Under the pieces are notes generated by a model. That model ran no database searches and had not been told where the DNA came from. It saw only the letters and a list, made by a program, of their open reading frames with translations. A program made the position numbers and the translations under genes. DNA of 36,843 nt from Candidatus Saccharimonadia bacterium (GTDB lineage Bacteria > Patescibacteriota > Saccharimonadia > Saccharimonadales > Saccharimonadaceae): NCBI GenBank assembly GCA_023260255.1, contig JALQVV010000015.1, positions 1-36,843 on the forward strand, given 5' to 3'. Shown here piece after piece: positions 1 through 9,742 of the stretch. The number at the start of each line of letters is the position of its first letter. Position 1 is the stretch's first letter.

Positions 1-1232
1 GCCGGTGTAATCACACCATCGGCCAATGCGTTCGAGTAATAAATTGGCTTAAAGCTTGAACCCGGCTGCCGCAGCGCTGTCGTAATATTCACTTTGCCAA
101 ACTGCTCATTATTCCAATCATAACTACCAACCAGCCCGCGAACCTCGCCTGTTGTTGGGTCGATGGCAACGGCCGCTACATTGCTTCCCTTATTGCGTTG
201 AATGGTTGGCATATTTGCACTGATTGCTGATTGCAACTGACCCTGCACATTTGCATCCAGCGTTGTTGTAACCTGGTAACCACTACGAGCGACTGTTTCC
301 TCACCGTATTTTTTATATAGTTCATCGAGCACCATTTCGGCAAAATGCGGTGCAATACTGTTGTTAATGGGTGACTTTGGCGGCTGATAGGCTAATTGCT
401 CTGCGAGTGCCGATTGCTTTTCCGCCTCCGTAATGTAACCATTCGTAACCATACGAGTCAGCACCGTTGTCTGGCGCTCCTTTGCGTACTCTGCGTTACC
501 ACTCACCGGAGAATAAACACTTGGTGCCGGCAATACACCAATCAACATCGCGGCTTGGGCCAGATCTAATTTGTCTGGCGTCGTACCAAAATACGTCTGC
601 GCCGCATCCTGAATACCAAATGCGTTTTCACCAAAATAGACTGAGTTCAGATACATTTCCAGAATCTGATCTTTGGAATACGTGTTCTCGATTGCCACTG
701 CAATTGAAAATGCCTGATATTGCCTGAGGAAACTTCGATCGCTCGAAAGAACAGTAATTTTGGCCAGCTGCTGCGTAATGGTTGAGCCACCGAAACTTCC
801 GCCTCCGCTAATCAGGTATCCGTATACCGCACGAAGCGTGCTGAAAATCGAAAAGCCACCGTGATTATAAAAATCTTTATCCTCGCTGGCAATCAAGGCA
901 TCTTTAACCGGTTTGGAGATCTTGTCCAGCGTTAACAAGTCATGATGCTCTGCCCGTCCGCTACTATATACTTCTGTTTTGCCATCGTTTGCATACAGGA
1001 CGATACCCGTATTGTTGCGGTTCATCAGCCGATTTTGATCTGCAATATCCCTTGCGAAGTAAAAGTAGGTTGCCAGTGGTAAAATAATCAAAAAAGCGAG
1101 GATTGGGCCGCCAATCACCAACAGGCGTTTTTTCCAGCTCAGCTTGCGCCACCAACGGAACCTGTGCTTAACCTGCCGCTTCACTTGTTGTGCCGGTGTT
1201 ACGCGTCGTGTGTATTTTCCTTGACGTCGCAT
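1..1232 (-). CDS. Penicillin-binding protein 1A-like bifunctional transglycosylase/transpeptidase (3' end truncated by window edge)
   Basis: Minus-strand frame open from ATG at 1232 to window start (not in ORF track because no stop is present): MRRQGKYTRRVTPAQQVKRQVKHRFRWWRKLSWKKRLLVIGGPILAFLIILPLATYFYF (TM), then IASEDKDFYNHGG and GGSTITQQLAK (GT51 motifs), LDLAQAAMLIGVLPAPSVYSP, and RQPGSSFKPI (transpeptidase SxxK). Confidence 0.93.
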   Translation of the reverse strand, partial: MRRQGKYTRRVTPAQQVKRQVKHRFRWWRKLSWKKRLLVIGGPILAFLIILPLATYFYFARDIADQNRLMNRNNTGIVLYANDGKTEVYSSGRAEHHDLLTLDKISKPVKDALIASEDKDFYNHGGFSIFSTLRAVYGYLISGGGSFGGSTITQQLAKITVLSSDRSFLRQYQAFSIAVAIENTYSKDQILEMYLNSVYFGENAFGIQDAAQTYFGTTPDKLDLAQAAMLIGVLPAPSVYSPVSGNAEYAKERQTTVLTRMVTNGYITEAEKQSALAEQLAYQPPKSPINNSIAPHFAEMVLDELYKKYGEETVARSGYQVTTTLDANVQGQLQSAISANMPTIQRNKGSNVAAVAIDPTTGEVRGLVGSYDWNNEQFGKVNITTALRQPGSSFKPIYYSNALADGVITP

Positions 1233-1316
1233 TTGCTCTATTATACCAGTTTTCTGGGTTTGAGTCTTGCAACCACAATCAAAAACTGCCAGAATAGCCC
1301 TGTATACGGAGGGTAT

Positions 1317-2210
1317 ATGACAGTAATCATCGAAACGAAAAAATTGACGAAAAAATATGGCTCAAAAGCTGCCCTCGACAGCCTCGACCTGACGGTAAAT
1401 AAAGGAGAGGTCCTTGGTTATCTTGGACCAAATGGTGCCGGCAAAACCACGACTATACGACTACTCTTGGGCTTGACTCATCCTTCTGACGGTAGCGCGA
1501 CTATCTTTGGTGAAGACGCAACTCGACACGCGGCCGATATACACAAACGTATCGCCTACGTACCTGGTGAAACCAATCTCTGGCCATCCCTCAGTGGGGC
1601 CGAAACATTAAAATTCCTTGCTAATCTTCATGGATCTATCGACGAAGCCTACCAGAAAGAACTTATTAAAAAATTTGATTTTGATCCGAACAAAAAAGTC
1701 CGCACATACTCAAAAGGTAACCGTCAAAAAATTGCCCTCATCGCGGCATTTGCAACGCGCGCCGACTTGCTGATTTTTGACGAACCAACAAGCGGGCTTG
1801 ACCCCGTAATGGCAAAGATATTCCGCGACGAAGTACTGGCTGCAAAAAAGAATGGCCAAACCGTCTTTTTGTCGTCACATATTCTCGAAGAAGTCGAGGA
1901 ACTGTGTGACCGTATTGCCGTACTTCGTGCTGGCAAACTTGTCGAACTAGGCACTCTTGATGAACTACGTCACTTTTCGGCTGTCACTGTTGAAGCCACA
2001 TTCACCGGCAAACCACCAAGTGTGTCTGGTATTAAAGGTGTCTCTAATATTGAAATTCATGATCATTTTCTCCGATGTAATATCACTGGTTCAATTGATG
2101 AATTGCTTACTGTTATTAGCAAGGCAAAACCAGTCAGCTTTCTCAGCCGCAAACCCTCGCTCGAAGAACTTTTCCTTGCCATTTACAAAACACCTTCCGG
2201 AGAAAAGTAA
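1317..2210 (+). CDS. ABC transporter ATP-binding protein
   Basis: Walker A GPNGAGKTT, signature SKGNRQK, Walker B LLIFDEPTSGLDP. Likely start is the internal ATG at 1317 preceded by GGAGGG rather than the ORF-track start at 1164. Confidence 0.93.
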   Translation: MTVIIETKKLTKKYGSKAALDSLDLTVNKGEVLGYLGPNGAGKTTTIRLLLGLTHPSDGSATIFGEDATRHAADIHKRIAYVPGETNLWPSLSGAETLKFLANLHGSIDEAYQKELIKKFDFDPNKKVRTYSKGNRQKIALIAAFATRADLLIFDEPTSGLDPVMAKIFRDEVLAAKKNGQTVFLSSHILEEVEELCDRIAVLRAGKLVELGTLDELRHFSAVTVEATFTGKPPSVSGIKGVSNIEIHDHFLRCNITGSIDELLTVISKAKPVSFLSRKPSLEELFLAIYKTPSGEK

Positions 2211-3835
2211 TGGCTAAACGGACATTTTCACCAAGTCGTGCGATGAGGCGTTTCGGCTTTCGCCAAACAATCCGTGGAGCTCTCATTATTGGTGTGCTCA
2301 GCGGTCTCATGATGGGAGCTCAGGGTGCTGCATACGCCGCCGCTTATCCCAACCAGAAAGATCGTGATGCGTTTGTTACCTCGCTTTCAAGCGTTCCCGC
2401 TCTTGGCTTCATGGCTGGTGAGGCAAAAAATGCACTGCTTCCCGCCAGCTACTCAATATATAAATCCATTGCGCTGACCACGCTTCTCGCTGCCATTTGG
2501 GGACTTATGACAACAACTCGTCTCCTTCGCGGGCAGGAAGAAGACGGGCGGTTAGAACCCATCCTTGCTGGACGGACAACAAAGATGGCAGCCTCTCTGC
2601 ACATACTGATCGGCTACGGGTATTCGTTTGTGATTGCCATAGTCATTTCATGGGCTGCAATTGCTGCATTAGGTCTTGATCCTCAAGTCGATCTATCGAT
2701 TGGCCATGCAGGACTCCTCAGTCTCGGTGTTTTCTTGCCGGGCTTGTTCTTTGCCAGCCTTGGTGTCCTTACCAGCCAGCTTGCCCTCACACGAGGGAGG
2801 GCACTTGCCTATGGCCTGGGCGTGCTCCTGTTTTTATTCACTCTCCGAGGCGCCGCTAATAGTATTACTGATTGGAATGGCTGGAAACATTTCAGCCCGT
2901 TTGGCTGGACTGACCTTCTGAATCCCGTGCTCGACCCACAGCTTATATGGATACTTCCAACACTTGCCTTCACCATCATTGTCATACCGCTTGCTCTGTT
3001 CTTTGCAAAACAACGCGATCTGGGTGAAAGCGTGTTACCAGAATCCCAGTTTGCTCGCTCCCATTTCTACCTACTCGGATCAGATTTTGGCTACAGCATA
3101 CGTCAAAATATCTGGCCATTCATATGGTGGACACTTGGTGCAATTGCTTACGCCGGCCTTCTTTCATCTATTGCAAAAGTAGGTGCCGACGCACTTTCCA
3201 GCTCCCCCGCTTTTGTAAAAATTGTCAGTACACTTGGTGGTAATCACGATGACATCGTCATTTCGTTTCTCGGACTTGGTGGCATGTTCACAGCATTAAT
3301 ACTCCTCGTTATGTCGGCAGTTTCTATCGGTAGCATTCGCCGTCAAGAAGCAAAAGGCTACCTGGATACTATTTTGGTCCAGCCAATTCACCGAAGCGCA
3401 TGGTTGACCAAACGACTCATTATTCTTGCGGTCATGGTTCTTGCTATATCGCTGATTGCCAGCTATACCATATGGCAAATTGCAGAGAATACGGGTGTTT
3501 CGTTGGATCTTTGGATCATTTTGCAAAATGGCACCACGCTCGTTGGGAGCGTCCTCCTGCTTATTGGTGCCGGCGCATTACTTTATGGTGTGCTCCCCCG
3601 ACTCGCCGCCATTGTTATGTATGTTGCAATTGTTTGGGGATTCGTCGTTGACGTACTCAAATCGTTCTTAACACTCGACGATTCCATCGATAAAACATCG
3701 CTTTTGCACTACGCAACATTTACACCCACAAAAACACCCGACTGGGAAACATTTACATGGCTTTTAGGTATAGGTATATTTCTCGCAGCACTCGGCGTCT
3801 GGCGTTTTGCCAAACGTGACATTGTTAACGAATAA
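2210..3835 (+). CDS. ABC-2 type exporter permease (polyketide-antibiotic exporter-like, ~12 TM)
   Basis: Overlaps the stop of the upstream ATPase; 541-aa polytopic membrane protein with TTTRLLRGQEEDGRLEPILAGRT and a second-half analogue RRQEAKGYLDTILVQPIHR, as in fused two-half ABC permeases. Confidence 0.85.
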   Translation: MAKRTFSPSRAMRRFGFRQTIRGALIIGVLSGLMMGAQGAAYAAAYPNQKDRDAFVTSLSSVPALGFMAGEAKNALLPASYSIYKSIALTTLLAAIWGLMTTTRLLRGQEEDGRLEPILAGRTTKMAASLHILIGYGYSFVIAIVISWAAIAALGLDPQVDLSIGHAGLLSLGVFLPGLFFASLGVLTSQLALTRGRALAYGLGVLLFLFTLRGAANSITDWNGWKHFSPFGWTDLLNPVLDPQLIWILPTLAFTIIVIPLALFFAKQRDLGESVLPESQFARSHFYLLGSDFGYSIRQNIWPFIWWTLGAIAYAGLLSSIAKVGADALSSSPAFVKIVSTLGGNHDDIVISFLGLGGMFTALILLVMSAVSIGSIRRQEAKGYLDTILVQPIHRSAWLTKRLIILAVMVLAISLIASYTIWQIAENTGVSLDLWIILQNGTTLVGSVLLLIGAGALLYGVLPRLAAIVMYVAIVWGFVVDVLKSFLTLDDSIDKTSLLHYATFTPTKTPDWETFTWLLGIGIFLAALGVWRFAKRDIVNE

Positions 3836-6235
3836 TTACTTTTCCGCGTCTTCGCCTTCAATAGAAAGATGCGGCAGCAGACGGTCAAGCCAGCCCGGCA
3901 ACCACCATGCAGCTTTGTCGAGAAGTGTCATAACGGCAGGCACAAGTGTCAGACGGACGATAAAAGCATCAATGAATATTCCGACCGCCAGTCCAAAACC
4001 AATCGTTTGAATCGTTGCATCATGATTGCCAACAAACCCAGCGAAGATTGCGACCATGATAAATGCTGCGGCAACAACAACCTTGCTGGCATGTGCAAAT
4101 CCCCGGCGTACCGACCGCAGTGGCTCACCCGTTTCCTGATAGGCCTCATGCATACTTGTCACCAGGAAAAACTCATAGTCCATTGCTAGCCCAAACATGA
4201 TCCCGATTGTAATAATCGGCAAGAAACTAATGATTGGCCCAGGCGCTTCCGCAATGCCGAACCAACCCCACTGAAAGACCATGACGATCGCGCCAAACAT
4301 TGCCAAAACTGATAGCAAGAATCCAAGCGTTGCTTTGAGCGGCACCAGAATCGATCGAAACGCAACAATCAAGATAATAAACGACAGGCCAACCACAACG
4401 GCAAGATAAACAGGTAATGCATTAGAGAGTTTAGTGTTGATGTCTGTCTGTAGGGCGGTGGATCCTGTGACCAATAGTGAAATTGATGAGCTGCCTGTAA
4501 GATCTTGTTTCTCCGACGGATCACGCAGGTGATTGATGAGATCGATCGTCGCTTGGTCAGATGGGCCGGAATTTGGAATCACCTGTATCAACCCCGCCGT
4601 GCCGTTATCAGTCGCTGCAGCAGGGAGTGCTGTCTTGACATTAACTTGACCAGCAATTTTGTCGGCAACTTTTTTCAGCTGGACCAGTTTGGCGTATTGG
4701 GCGACCGTCTGATCGATCTTGGCAAGCGCTGCGGCTTTCTGCTGCTCGCCCTGTTGTTGTGCTGCGGCTATTTCTGCCTGAAGTGCAGCCGCCTGCTCTG
4801 GCGTTTGTACTTGAGCAGCCTTTTGTTCAAACTGTGCCTGCTGCGCAGCCTGCGCCGCTGCAGCTTGTTTATTAAATTCCTGCATAGCTTGCTCGCGTAC
4901 TGCAGCGCGATCCGTGTCACTCACCGCCGGCAATCCTTCGGCAACCACGAGGAGTGGACCATTAAATCCTGGACCAAAACCTTTGGCGAGGAGATCATAA
5001 GCCTTACGTTCCGTTGATGACTTGGCCGCATATTCATCAGTTGGTAACGCAAGGTGTAAATGCTGTGCCGGCCAGGCAATAAATCCAATAACAATCACAC
5101 TGATGAGCAGAATAGCAATGGGGAATTTAGTAATGAAAACTCCCCAGCGATACCATACCGTCGTGCGTTTGGCATGGTGATCCTCGTGCGCGCCTTTCTT
5201 TTGTGCGGCAACCACCGCCTTACGCTCCTTGGGTGAAAAAACGAAACGTCCAACCAGCCGAAGCATTGCAGGGATCAATGTGATCGCAACAAGTGCGGCA
5301 ACCGCAATAGCTGCAGCAGCTGCAAGTCCCATCGTTGTCATGAAAGGAATTTGCACTACCGTCAGTGCAGCAAGTGCAATAATAACCGTTGCAGCCGCAA
5401 AAACAACAGCATTACCAGCGGTCCCAATTGCTCGTGCCGCGGCATCTCCGTAGTTATAACCTTCGTGAACGTATGTTCGATAACGATTAATGATGAAGAG
5501 TGAGTAATCAATACCAACTGCAAGTCCCAACATCACGGCCAGCACCGGCGTCGTTGAACTGATCGTGATAACCTGACTCAGCGAAAACAATCCCGTCATA
5601 CTCACACCCACCGCAACCAATGCAGTCACAAGTGGCATCCCTGCCGCTACAAGTGATCCAAGCGTTACCGCAAGAACGATGAGTGCAATCACCAATCCCC
5701 CGATTTCACCGACACCGACAATATCGCTTGGTGCCCGCTGTACAACATCGCCGCCCATTTCAACTTGCAAGCCATCCTTGCGTGCATCATCAACCACGTC
5801 CGTAATCGAATGAATCAATGAATCACTGACATTACCCGTACCGTTCTTCAACTGTACTTGCGTATAGGCGATTGTTTTGTCTTCTGATACGGCTTTTGTA
5901 TTTGCTATCGGATCAACAACTTGGGACACACCATCAATTTTTGAAAGTGCGGTAGTGGTGTCAGTGATTGTTTGCTTGTAATCATCGATCGTTTTACCAT
6001 TTGACGTGGCAAATACGACGCGCGCCGAACCCTTACCTGCACTGGGGAATAATTCCGACATACGATCTAGGGCTTTCTGTGCCTCTGTGCCTGGAATCGA
6101 AATTGCCGAACTTGTGGGTTTGATAAACTGCGACGCAGTAAATCCGAGGATAGCGAGGATAACCACCCAAACCCCAATGATCACAAATGGATTCCTGAAG
6201 GCAAACGCGCCCAGTTGATGTAATTTCCGACCCAT
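3836..6235 (-). CDS. MMPL family (RND superfamily) transporter
   Basis: 799 aa; two SSD-like blocks (VGIDYSLFIINRYR; FGLAMDYEFFLVTSMHEAY), large extracytoplasmic loops, typical MMPL architecture. Confidence 0.92.
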   Translation of the reverse strand: MGRKLHQLGAFAFRNPFVIIGVWVVILAILGFTASQFIKPTSSAISIPGTEAQKALDRMSELFPSAGKGSARVVFATSNGKTIDDYKQTITDTTTALSKIDGVSQVVDPIANTKAVSEDKTIAYTQVQLKNGTGNVSDSLIHSITDVVDDARKDGLQVEMGGDVVQRAPSDIVGVGEIGGLVIALIVLAVTLGSLVAAGMPLVTALVAVGVSMTGLFSLSQVITISSTTPVLAVMLGLAVGIDYSLFIINRYRTYVHEGYNYGDAAARAIGTAGNAVVFAAATVIIALAALTVVQIPFMTTMGLAAAAAIAVAALVAITLIPAMLRLVGRFVFSPKERKAVVAAQKKGAHEDHHAKRTTVWYRWGVFITKFPIAILLISVIVIGFIAWPAQHLHLALPTDEYAAKSSTERKAYDLLAKGFGPGFNGPLLVVAEGLPAVSDTDRAAVREQAMQEFNKQAAAAQAAQQAQFEQKAAQVQTPEQAAALQAEIAAAQQQGEQQKAAALAKIDQTVAQYAKLVQLKKVADKIAGQVNVKTALPAAATDNGTAGLIQVIPNSGPSDQATIDLINHLRDPSEKQDLTGSSSISLLVTGSTALQTDINTKLSNALPVYLAVVVGLSFIILIVAFRSILVPLKATLGFLLSVLAMFGAIVMVFQWGWFGIAEAPGPIISFLPIITIGIMFGLAMDYEFFLVTSMHEAYQETGEPLRSVRRGFAHASKVVVAAAFIMVAIFAGFVGNHDATIQTIGFGLAVGIFIDAFIVRLTLVPAVMTLLDKAAWWLPGWLDRLLPHLSIEGEDAEK

Positions 6236-6343
6236 ACTTCCTCCACTTAAATTACTATCTAGTATAGCGCAGTTGGAGCATAATTATTCTCTCCTCGTCT
6301 CAGCAAGCGCCACTCGTTTCTGAAACCAGATTTTATTATTGGC

Positions 6344-6826
6344 TTACTTTAGCGCCGGCCGCTCCATCATGGCATGAGTGATTGCTGCCGCAAGCGCATC
6401 GGCACAATCGTCTGGTTTTGGCACTTCGCTCAGACCAAGTTGTAGCCGCACCATTTCTTGCATCTGTTTTTTATCGGCTTTACCATAGCCAGTTAATGTC
6501 TGTTTGATTTGCTGTGGCGTATATTCATGAATCGGCAGCCTCGCCCGTCGACCGGTCAGCATCGCAACACCACGCGCTTGCGCCACACTTATGGCAGTCG
6601 TCACATTCTGGGAAAAGAATAGTTTTTCGATCGACATTGATTCTGGATTCGTTTCGGCAATGATTTCAGTTAGACCATCAAATATTTCTTCCAACCGCTC
6701 GTCAATTGGCGTGTGCGCCGGCGTTGTAATCACGCCTGCGGTCACTAGCTTGAATTTATCCTTATGGACATCAACAACACCAAATCCTAGAATACCCGTA
6801 CCCGGATCAATCCCAATTATTCTCAT
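6344..6826 (-). CDS. ruvC: Crossover junction endodeoxyribonuclease RuvC
   Basis: MRIIGIDPGTGILGFGVVD, SIEKLFFSQNVTTAISVAQARGV, YTPQQIKQTLTGYGKADKKQMQ, KPDDCADALAAAITH. Start set at the second Met (6826). Confidence 0.97.
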   Translation of the reverse strand: MRIIGIDPGTGILGFGVVDVHKDKFKLVTAGVITTPAHTPIDERLEEIFDGLTEIIAETNPESMSIEKLFFSQNVTTAISVAQARGVAMLTGRRARLPIHEYTPQQIKQTLTGYGKADKKQMQEMVRLQLGLSEVPKPDDCADALAAAITHAMMERPALK

Positions 6827-6885
6827 AACCTTATTGTACCGCAATCGTGGATAGCAAGACGTGAGACTTGCTTTTAGGGGATGGG

Positions 6886-6918
6886 AATCTTATCTCGAAT
6901 TTACCTCGAGATAAGATT
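6886..6918. terminator. 13-bp perfect inverted repeat between rnfD-FNR and ruvC (possible terminator without a good U-tract)
   Basis: AATCTTATCTCGA (6886-6898) / 7-nt loop / TCGAGATAAGATT (6906-6918). Confidence 0.5.
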
Positions 6919-6943
6919 GGAAGAGTGAACCCTTCCTTTATAA

Positions 6944-8404
6944 TTAATAGCCGCTAAATTCGTCGACTTTTATGTGCTTAATGCCAAGGGAACGGACCAT
7001 TTGTCGTACATTCATTACCATTGCCGGCGGCCCAGAAATATAAACGATCGGCTGCTTGGCAACATCAATCAGCTCACGCAAAACAGCAGTCGTAATCACT
7101 CCTTGCTCATGTCTCCATTCAGGATCGGGTAGTGTGGCGTTGTCCTGTGACACGACTACAACATCGACCGTATGTTGTTTTAGTATGTCGACAAAACTCA
7201 ATTCATCGCTATTATTGACAGCGTAGATAAGCCGTATCGGCCGGTCCGCATTCATAGCAAAACTCACGTAGGGCGTCACACCAATCCCGCCCGCAATACA
7301 GACAACCGGTACCTGTGGATCATTTGGCAATACAAAATCGCCCCCGATCCGGGTCGCGTACACGGTGCTTCCCGTTTTTAAATTCATCAGCGCTCGTTTA
7401 AAACTACTCGGTTTTGCCGGTAATTTCGTTCCAATGCTTATCTGCTCATCGCCAGGATTGCCAACAATACTAAATACGCGCCGCTGCCCGCGGCTATCGG
7501 GCTGAGCATGCGGGAGCGTTAGTTCCATATATTGCCCTGATTCAAAAGCGAGTTTTTGTGTATCAAATAGTACTTCGTACACCGATTCGTTCAATTGCTT
7601 TTTGCCAACATATCGCAGTTTGATCGCCCGCCTTTGTCCAAACCACCAGCCGATAAGATTGCCGATGACGAGTGCAAGCGCTGGCGTCATTGTGATGCGG
7701 CCATAGTGTAGCGGCACCGTCATTAAGATGCCGACAATCGTCGCTTCGACATATTGCTGCCATGCACGCGGGGGTAGTGTCAGTGGTTCGCTAAGCATAA
7801 TCGCGCCAATGAATAGTAGCGGCCATGATACAAGTGCCGTTACGGGGTCCGTCCCTTGTATAAACAACGATGCCATTGCCACAATGACAAACAGAAGACT
7901 CACATACTGTTTTTTGGTTCTTTGCAGAATCAGAATACCGGCAATGATCGTGATCGGTATCATACCTGGTGTTGCTACCCACCAGCCGGCATAGCCCAGT
8001 CCACTAATGCTCGCAATGACAATAGCAATTGCAGCTGGGTTAAATACATGGCGACCACGTACTACCAGTACGTATTTTGATGCCATGGCAATCGCTGCGA
8101 TCAACCCCAGTTTGACAAAACCGAGCACTGACTCTGGTGGCACGAACAACAGCGACAAGATGATGCCGGTGATTAATGCCGATTCACTATGCGGCCGAAC
8201 GCCGAATAACCATCCGAACAAATGATTGGTACCATAGGCAATACCCACGCTTATTGCTATCGAGCCCAAAAATCCAATCGGCGAGTAGGGTACATTACCC
8301 GCAAACATAAGCAGGAGTGCCATGCCCGCAAGGGCAATCAAACAATAGAGCACTAGCCGATACATTGTGATGCGACCTAATTGTTCGTCAAGCCAGCCAG
8401 TCAT
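6944..8404 (-). CDS. RnfD/NqrB-like membrane domain fused to a ferredoxin-NADP+ reductase-like FAD/NAD domain
   Basis: N-term polytopic region with VRPHSESALITGIILSLLFVPP and GRHVFNPAAIAIV (RnfD/NqrB-like); C-term GQRRVFSIVGNPGDE (FAD-binding RxxS type), GGIGVTPYVSFA and VYISGPPAMV (NAD-binding). Confidence 0.88.
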   Translation of the reverse strand: MTGWLDEQLGRITMYRLVLYCLIALAGMALLLMFAGNVPYSPIGFLGSIAISVGIAYGTNHLFGWLFGVRPHSESALITGIILSLLFVPPESVLGFVKLGLIAAIAMASKYVLVVRGRHVFNPAAIAIVIASISGLGYAGWWVATPGMIPITIIAGILILQRTKKQYVSLLFVIVAMASLFIQGTDPVTALVSWPLLFIGAIMLSEPLTLPPRAWQQYVEATIVGILMTVPLHYGRITMTPALALVIGNLIGWWFGQRRAIKLRYVGKKQLNESVYEVLFDTQKLAFESGQYMELTLPHAQPDSRGQRRVFSIVGNPGDEQISIGTKLPAKPSSFKRALMNLKTGSTVYATRIGGDFVLPNDPQVPVVCIAGGIGVTPYVSFAMNADRPIRLIYAVNNSDELSFVDILKQHTVDVVVVSQDNATLPDPEWRHEQGVITTAVLRELIDVAKQPIVYISGPPAMVMNVRQMVRSLGIKHIKVDEFSGY

Positions 8405-9276
8405 ATATATAATTCTCCCACAAAATCCTCGGAACGCTCAATCATTCCGTTGGCATGCAGACGGACATACTGAAACTCCCAACCCGACAGCTCTTTTGCT
8501 GGTACAAAAAAGAGTGCCGTCGCCAGTCCATCTGCAACCATTGTCGACGACGCCATAACCCAAGTTGCCACGATGGATCTCATGGGCAGTCTTCGTTTTG
8601 GATCAACAATATGGTGCCAATCCCCCCACGTCCGGCGGTTCGTTGCCGATGCGCATAAACTTGCATCCCTTAACGGTACCGCGCCAATTACCGTCGATGC
8701 ATCAAATGGATTTTCCAGCCCTACAACTTCCGTGATGCCACGTGTTCGAATATCGCCACTCGCATCAACCACGTATTGTTCATAACCACTACGTTCAAGC
8801 AGTTCGCCGACCAAATCAGCAAGATAGCCCTTACCGGCTGCTCCAAAATCAAGCAATGCAGGACGCGACATTTCAACGGTAAGATCATCCCACTGCATCA
8901 CCTCATCCCATGCCGGTACTTTGCTAATCTGACCCGGCTGTAGCGAATAGGTTTTGTCATACCCCGCCTCACTCAGCAACTGCCCCACAAGCGGCGACAC
9001 CGCTCCATTGGTTGCTCTATAAAGTTCGCGGTAAAAACCGATCAGCTGCAAAGCATCACCTGGAAAGGCATACACGCCGGCTTTAGTCGCCATGCTACTC
9101 ACCAACGAATCATCACGAAACCGTGAATATGTTCGGTCAAAACTATCGATCAATTCACTTATTGCCGTACGTTCGTCAACGTCTAACGCCCGCGCGGTTT
9201 CGATAGACCACTGCGTGCCAATCGCTTCAAACTGCCAGTTATGCGTTGGCTTGTTTTTCGATGTCGGCAATGGCAT
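8401..9276 (-). CDS. apbE: FAD:protein FMN transferase (ApbE family)
   Basis: FEAIGTQWSIE, FDRTYSRFRDDS, LLDFGAAGKGYLADLV, VDASGDIRTRG, HHIVDPKRRLPM; ATGA overlap with downstream rnfD-FNR. Confidence 0.92.
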   Translation of the reverse strand: MPLPTSKNKPTHNWQFEAIGTQWSIETARALDVDERTAISELIDSFDRTYSRFRDDSLVSSMATKAGVYAFPGDALQLIGFYRELYRATNGAVSPLVGQLLSEAGYDKTYSLQPGQISKVPAWDEVMQWDDLTVEMSRPALLDFGAAGKGYLADLVGELLERSGYEQYVVDASGDIRTRGITEVVGLENPFDASTVIGAVPLRDASLCASATNRRTWGDWHHIVDPKRRLPMRSIVATWVMASSTMVADGLATALFFVPAKELSGWEFQYVRLHANGMIERSEDFVGELYI

Positions 9277-9730
9277 CGTTGAATCCGCCTGACGTCAATG
9301 ATGAACCAGCTACCCGACTCAGTTGCACTTCACCGATTTTCTTGCCAACAACTTGGGATTTAAATCCTGAAACGAACTTGTCCTGATATTCCTGCGCTTC
9401 ACCCGTTTTACCTTCTGGCGTCACCGTTGCGTCAGTAATTGTCCCGTCACCACCCAGCGTTACCGAAACAGCGATCGACTCCAGTCCGCCTGGTGTCTGG
9501 TAACTGCCAGTGGCGTTATAGGTGCCACTCTTAAAGTTTGTCGGGGCGTTTGTTGGTTGAGTCGTTGTCGATGCCTGTGGCGACACGCTGGCCGATGCTG
9601 TGTCACTGACGTTCGTATCTTTTGATGTATTGTTCTGGCCAAGCACAATCGCTGCTGTCGCGGCAATTGCCAGGAGCGCGATCACGATCACGCCGATAAC
9701 CGCTTTGTTAGGGGAGTGGGATGAATCCAT
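9239..9730 (-). CDS. FMN-binding domain (RnfG/NqrC-like) lipo- or membrane-anchored protein, predicted ApbE substrate
   Basis: N-term TM AVIGVIVIALLAIAATAAIVLG, T/S-rich linker, FKSGTYNATGSYQTPGGLESIAVSVTLGGDGTITDATVTPEG, and C-term VAGSSLTSGGFNDAI resembling the Ser/Thr flavinylation site. Confidence 0.88.
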   Translation of the reverse strand: MDSSHSPNKAVIGVIVIALLAIAATAAIVLGQNNTSKDTNVSDTASASVSPQASTTTQPTNAPTNFKSGTYNATGSYQTPGGLESIAVSVTLGGDGTITDATVTPEGKTGEAQEYQDKFVSGFKSQVVGKKIGEVQLSRVAGSSLTSGGFNDAIADIEKQANA

Positions 9731-9742
9731 ATATTAAGTATA

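Noticed and set aside
467-1155. ORFs 467..727 (+) and 964..1155 (-)
   Set aside because: Both lie inside the PBP reading frame that is open from 1232 to the window edge; no family motifs.
3296-3671. Multiple short ORFs inside the ABC permease, MMPL, RnfD and LTD genes on alternate frames
   Set aside because: Embedded in strongly supported CDSs with no SD and no recognisable protein features; typical out-of-frame noise in a balanced-GC genome.
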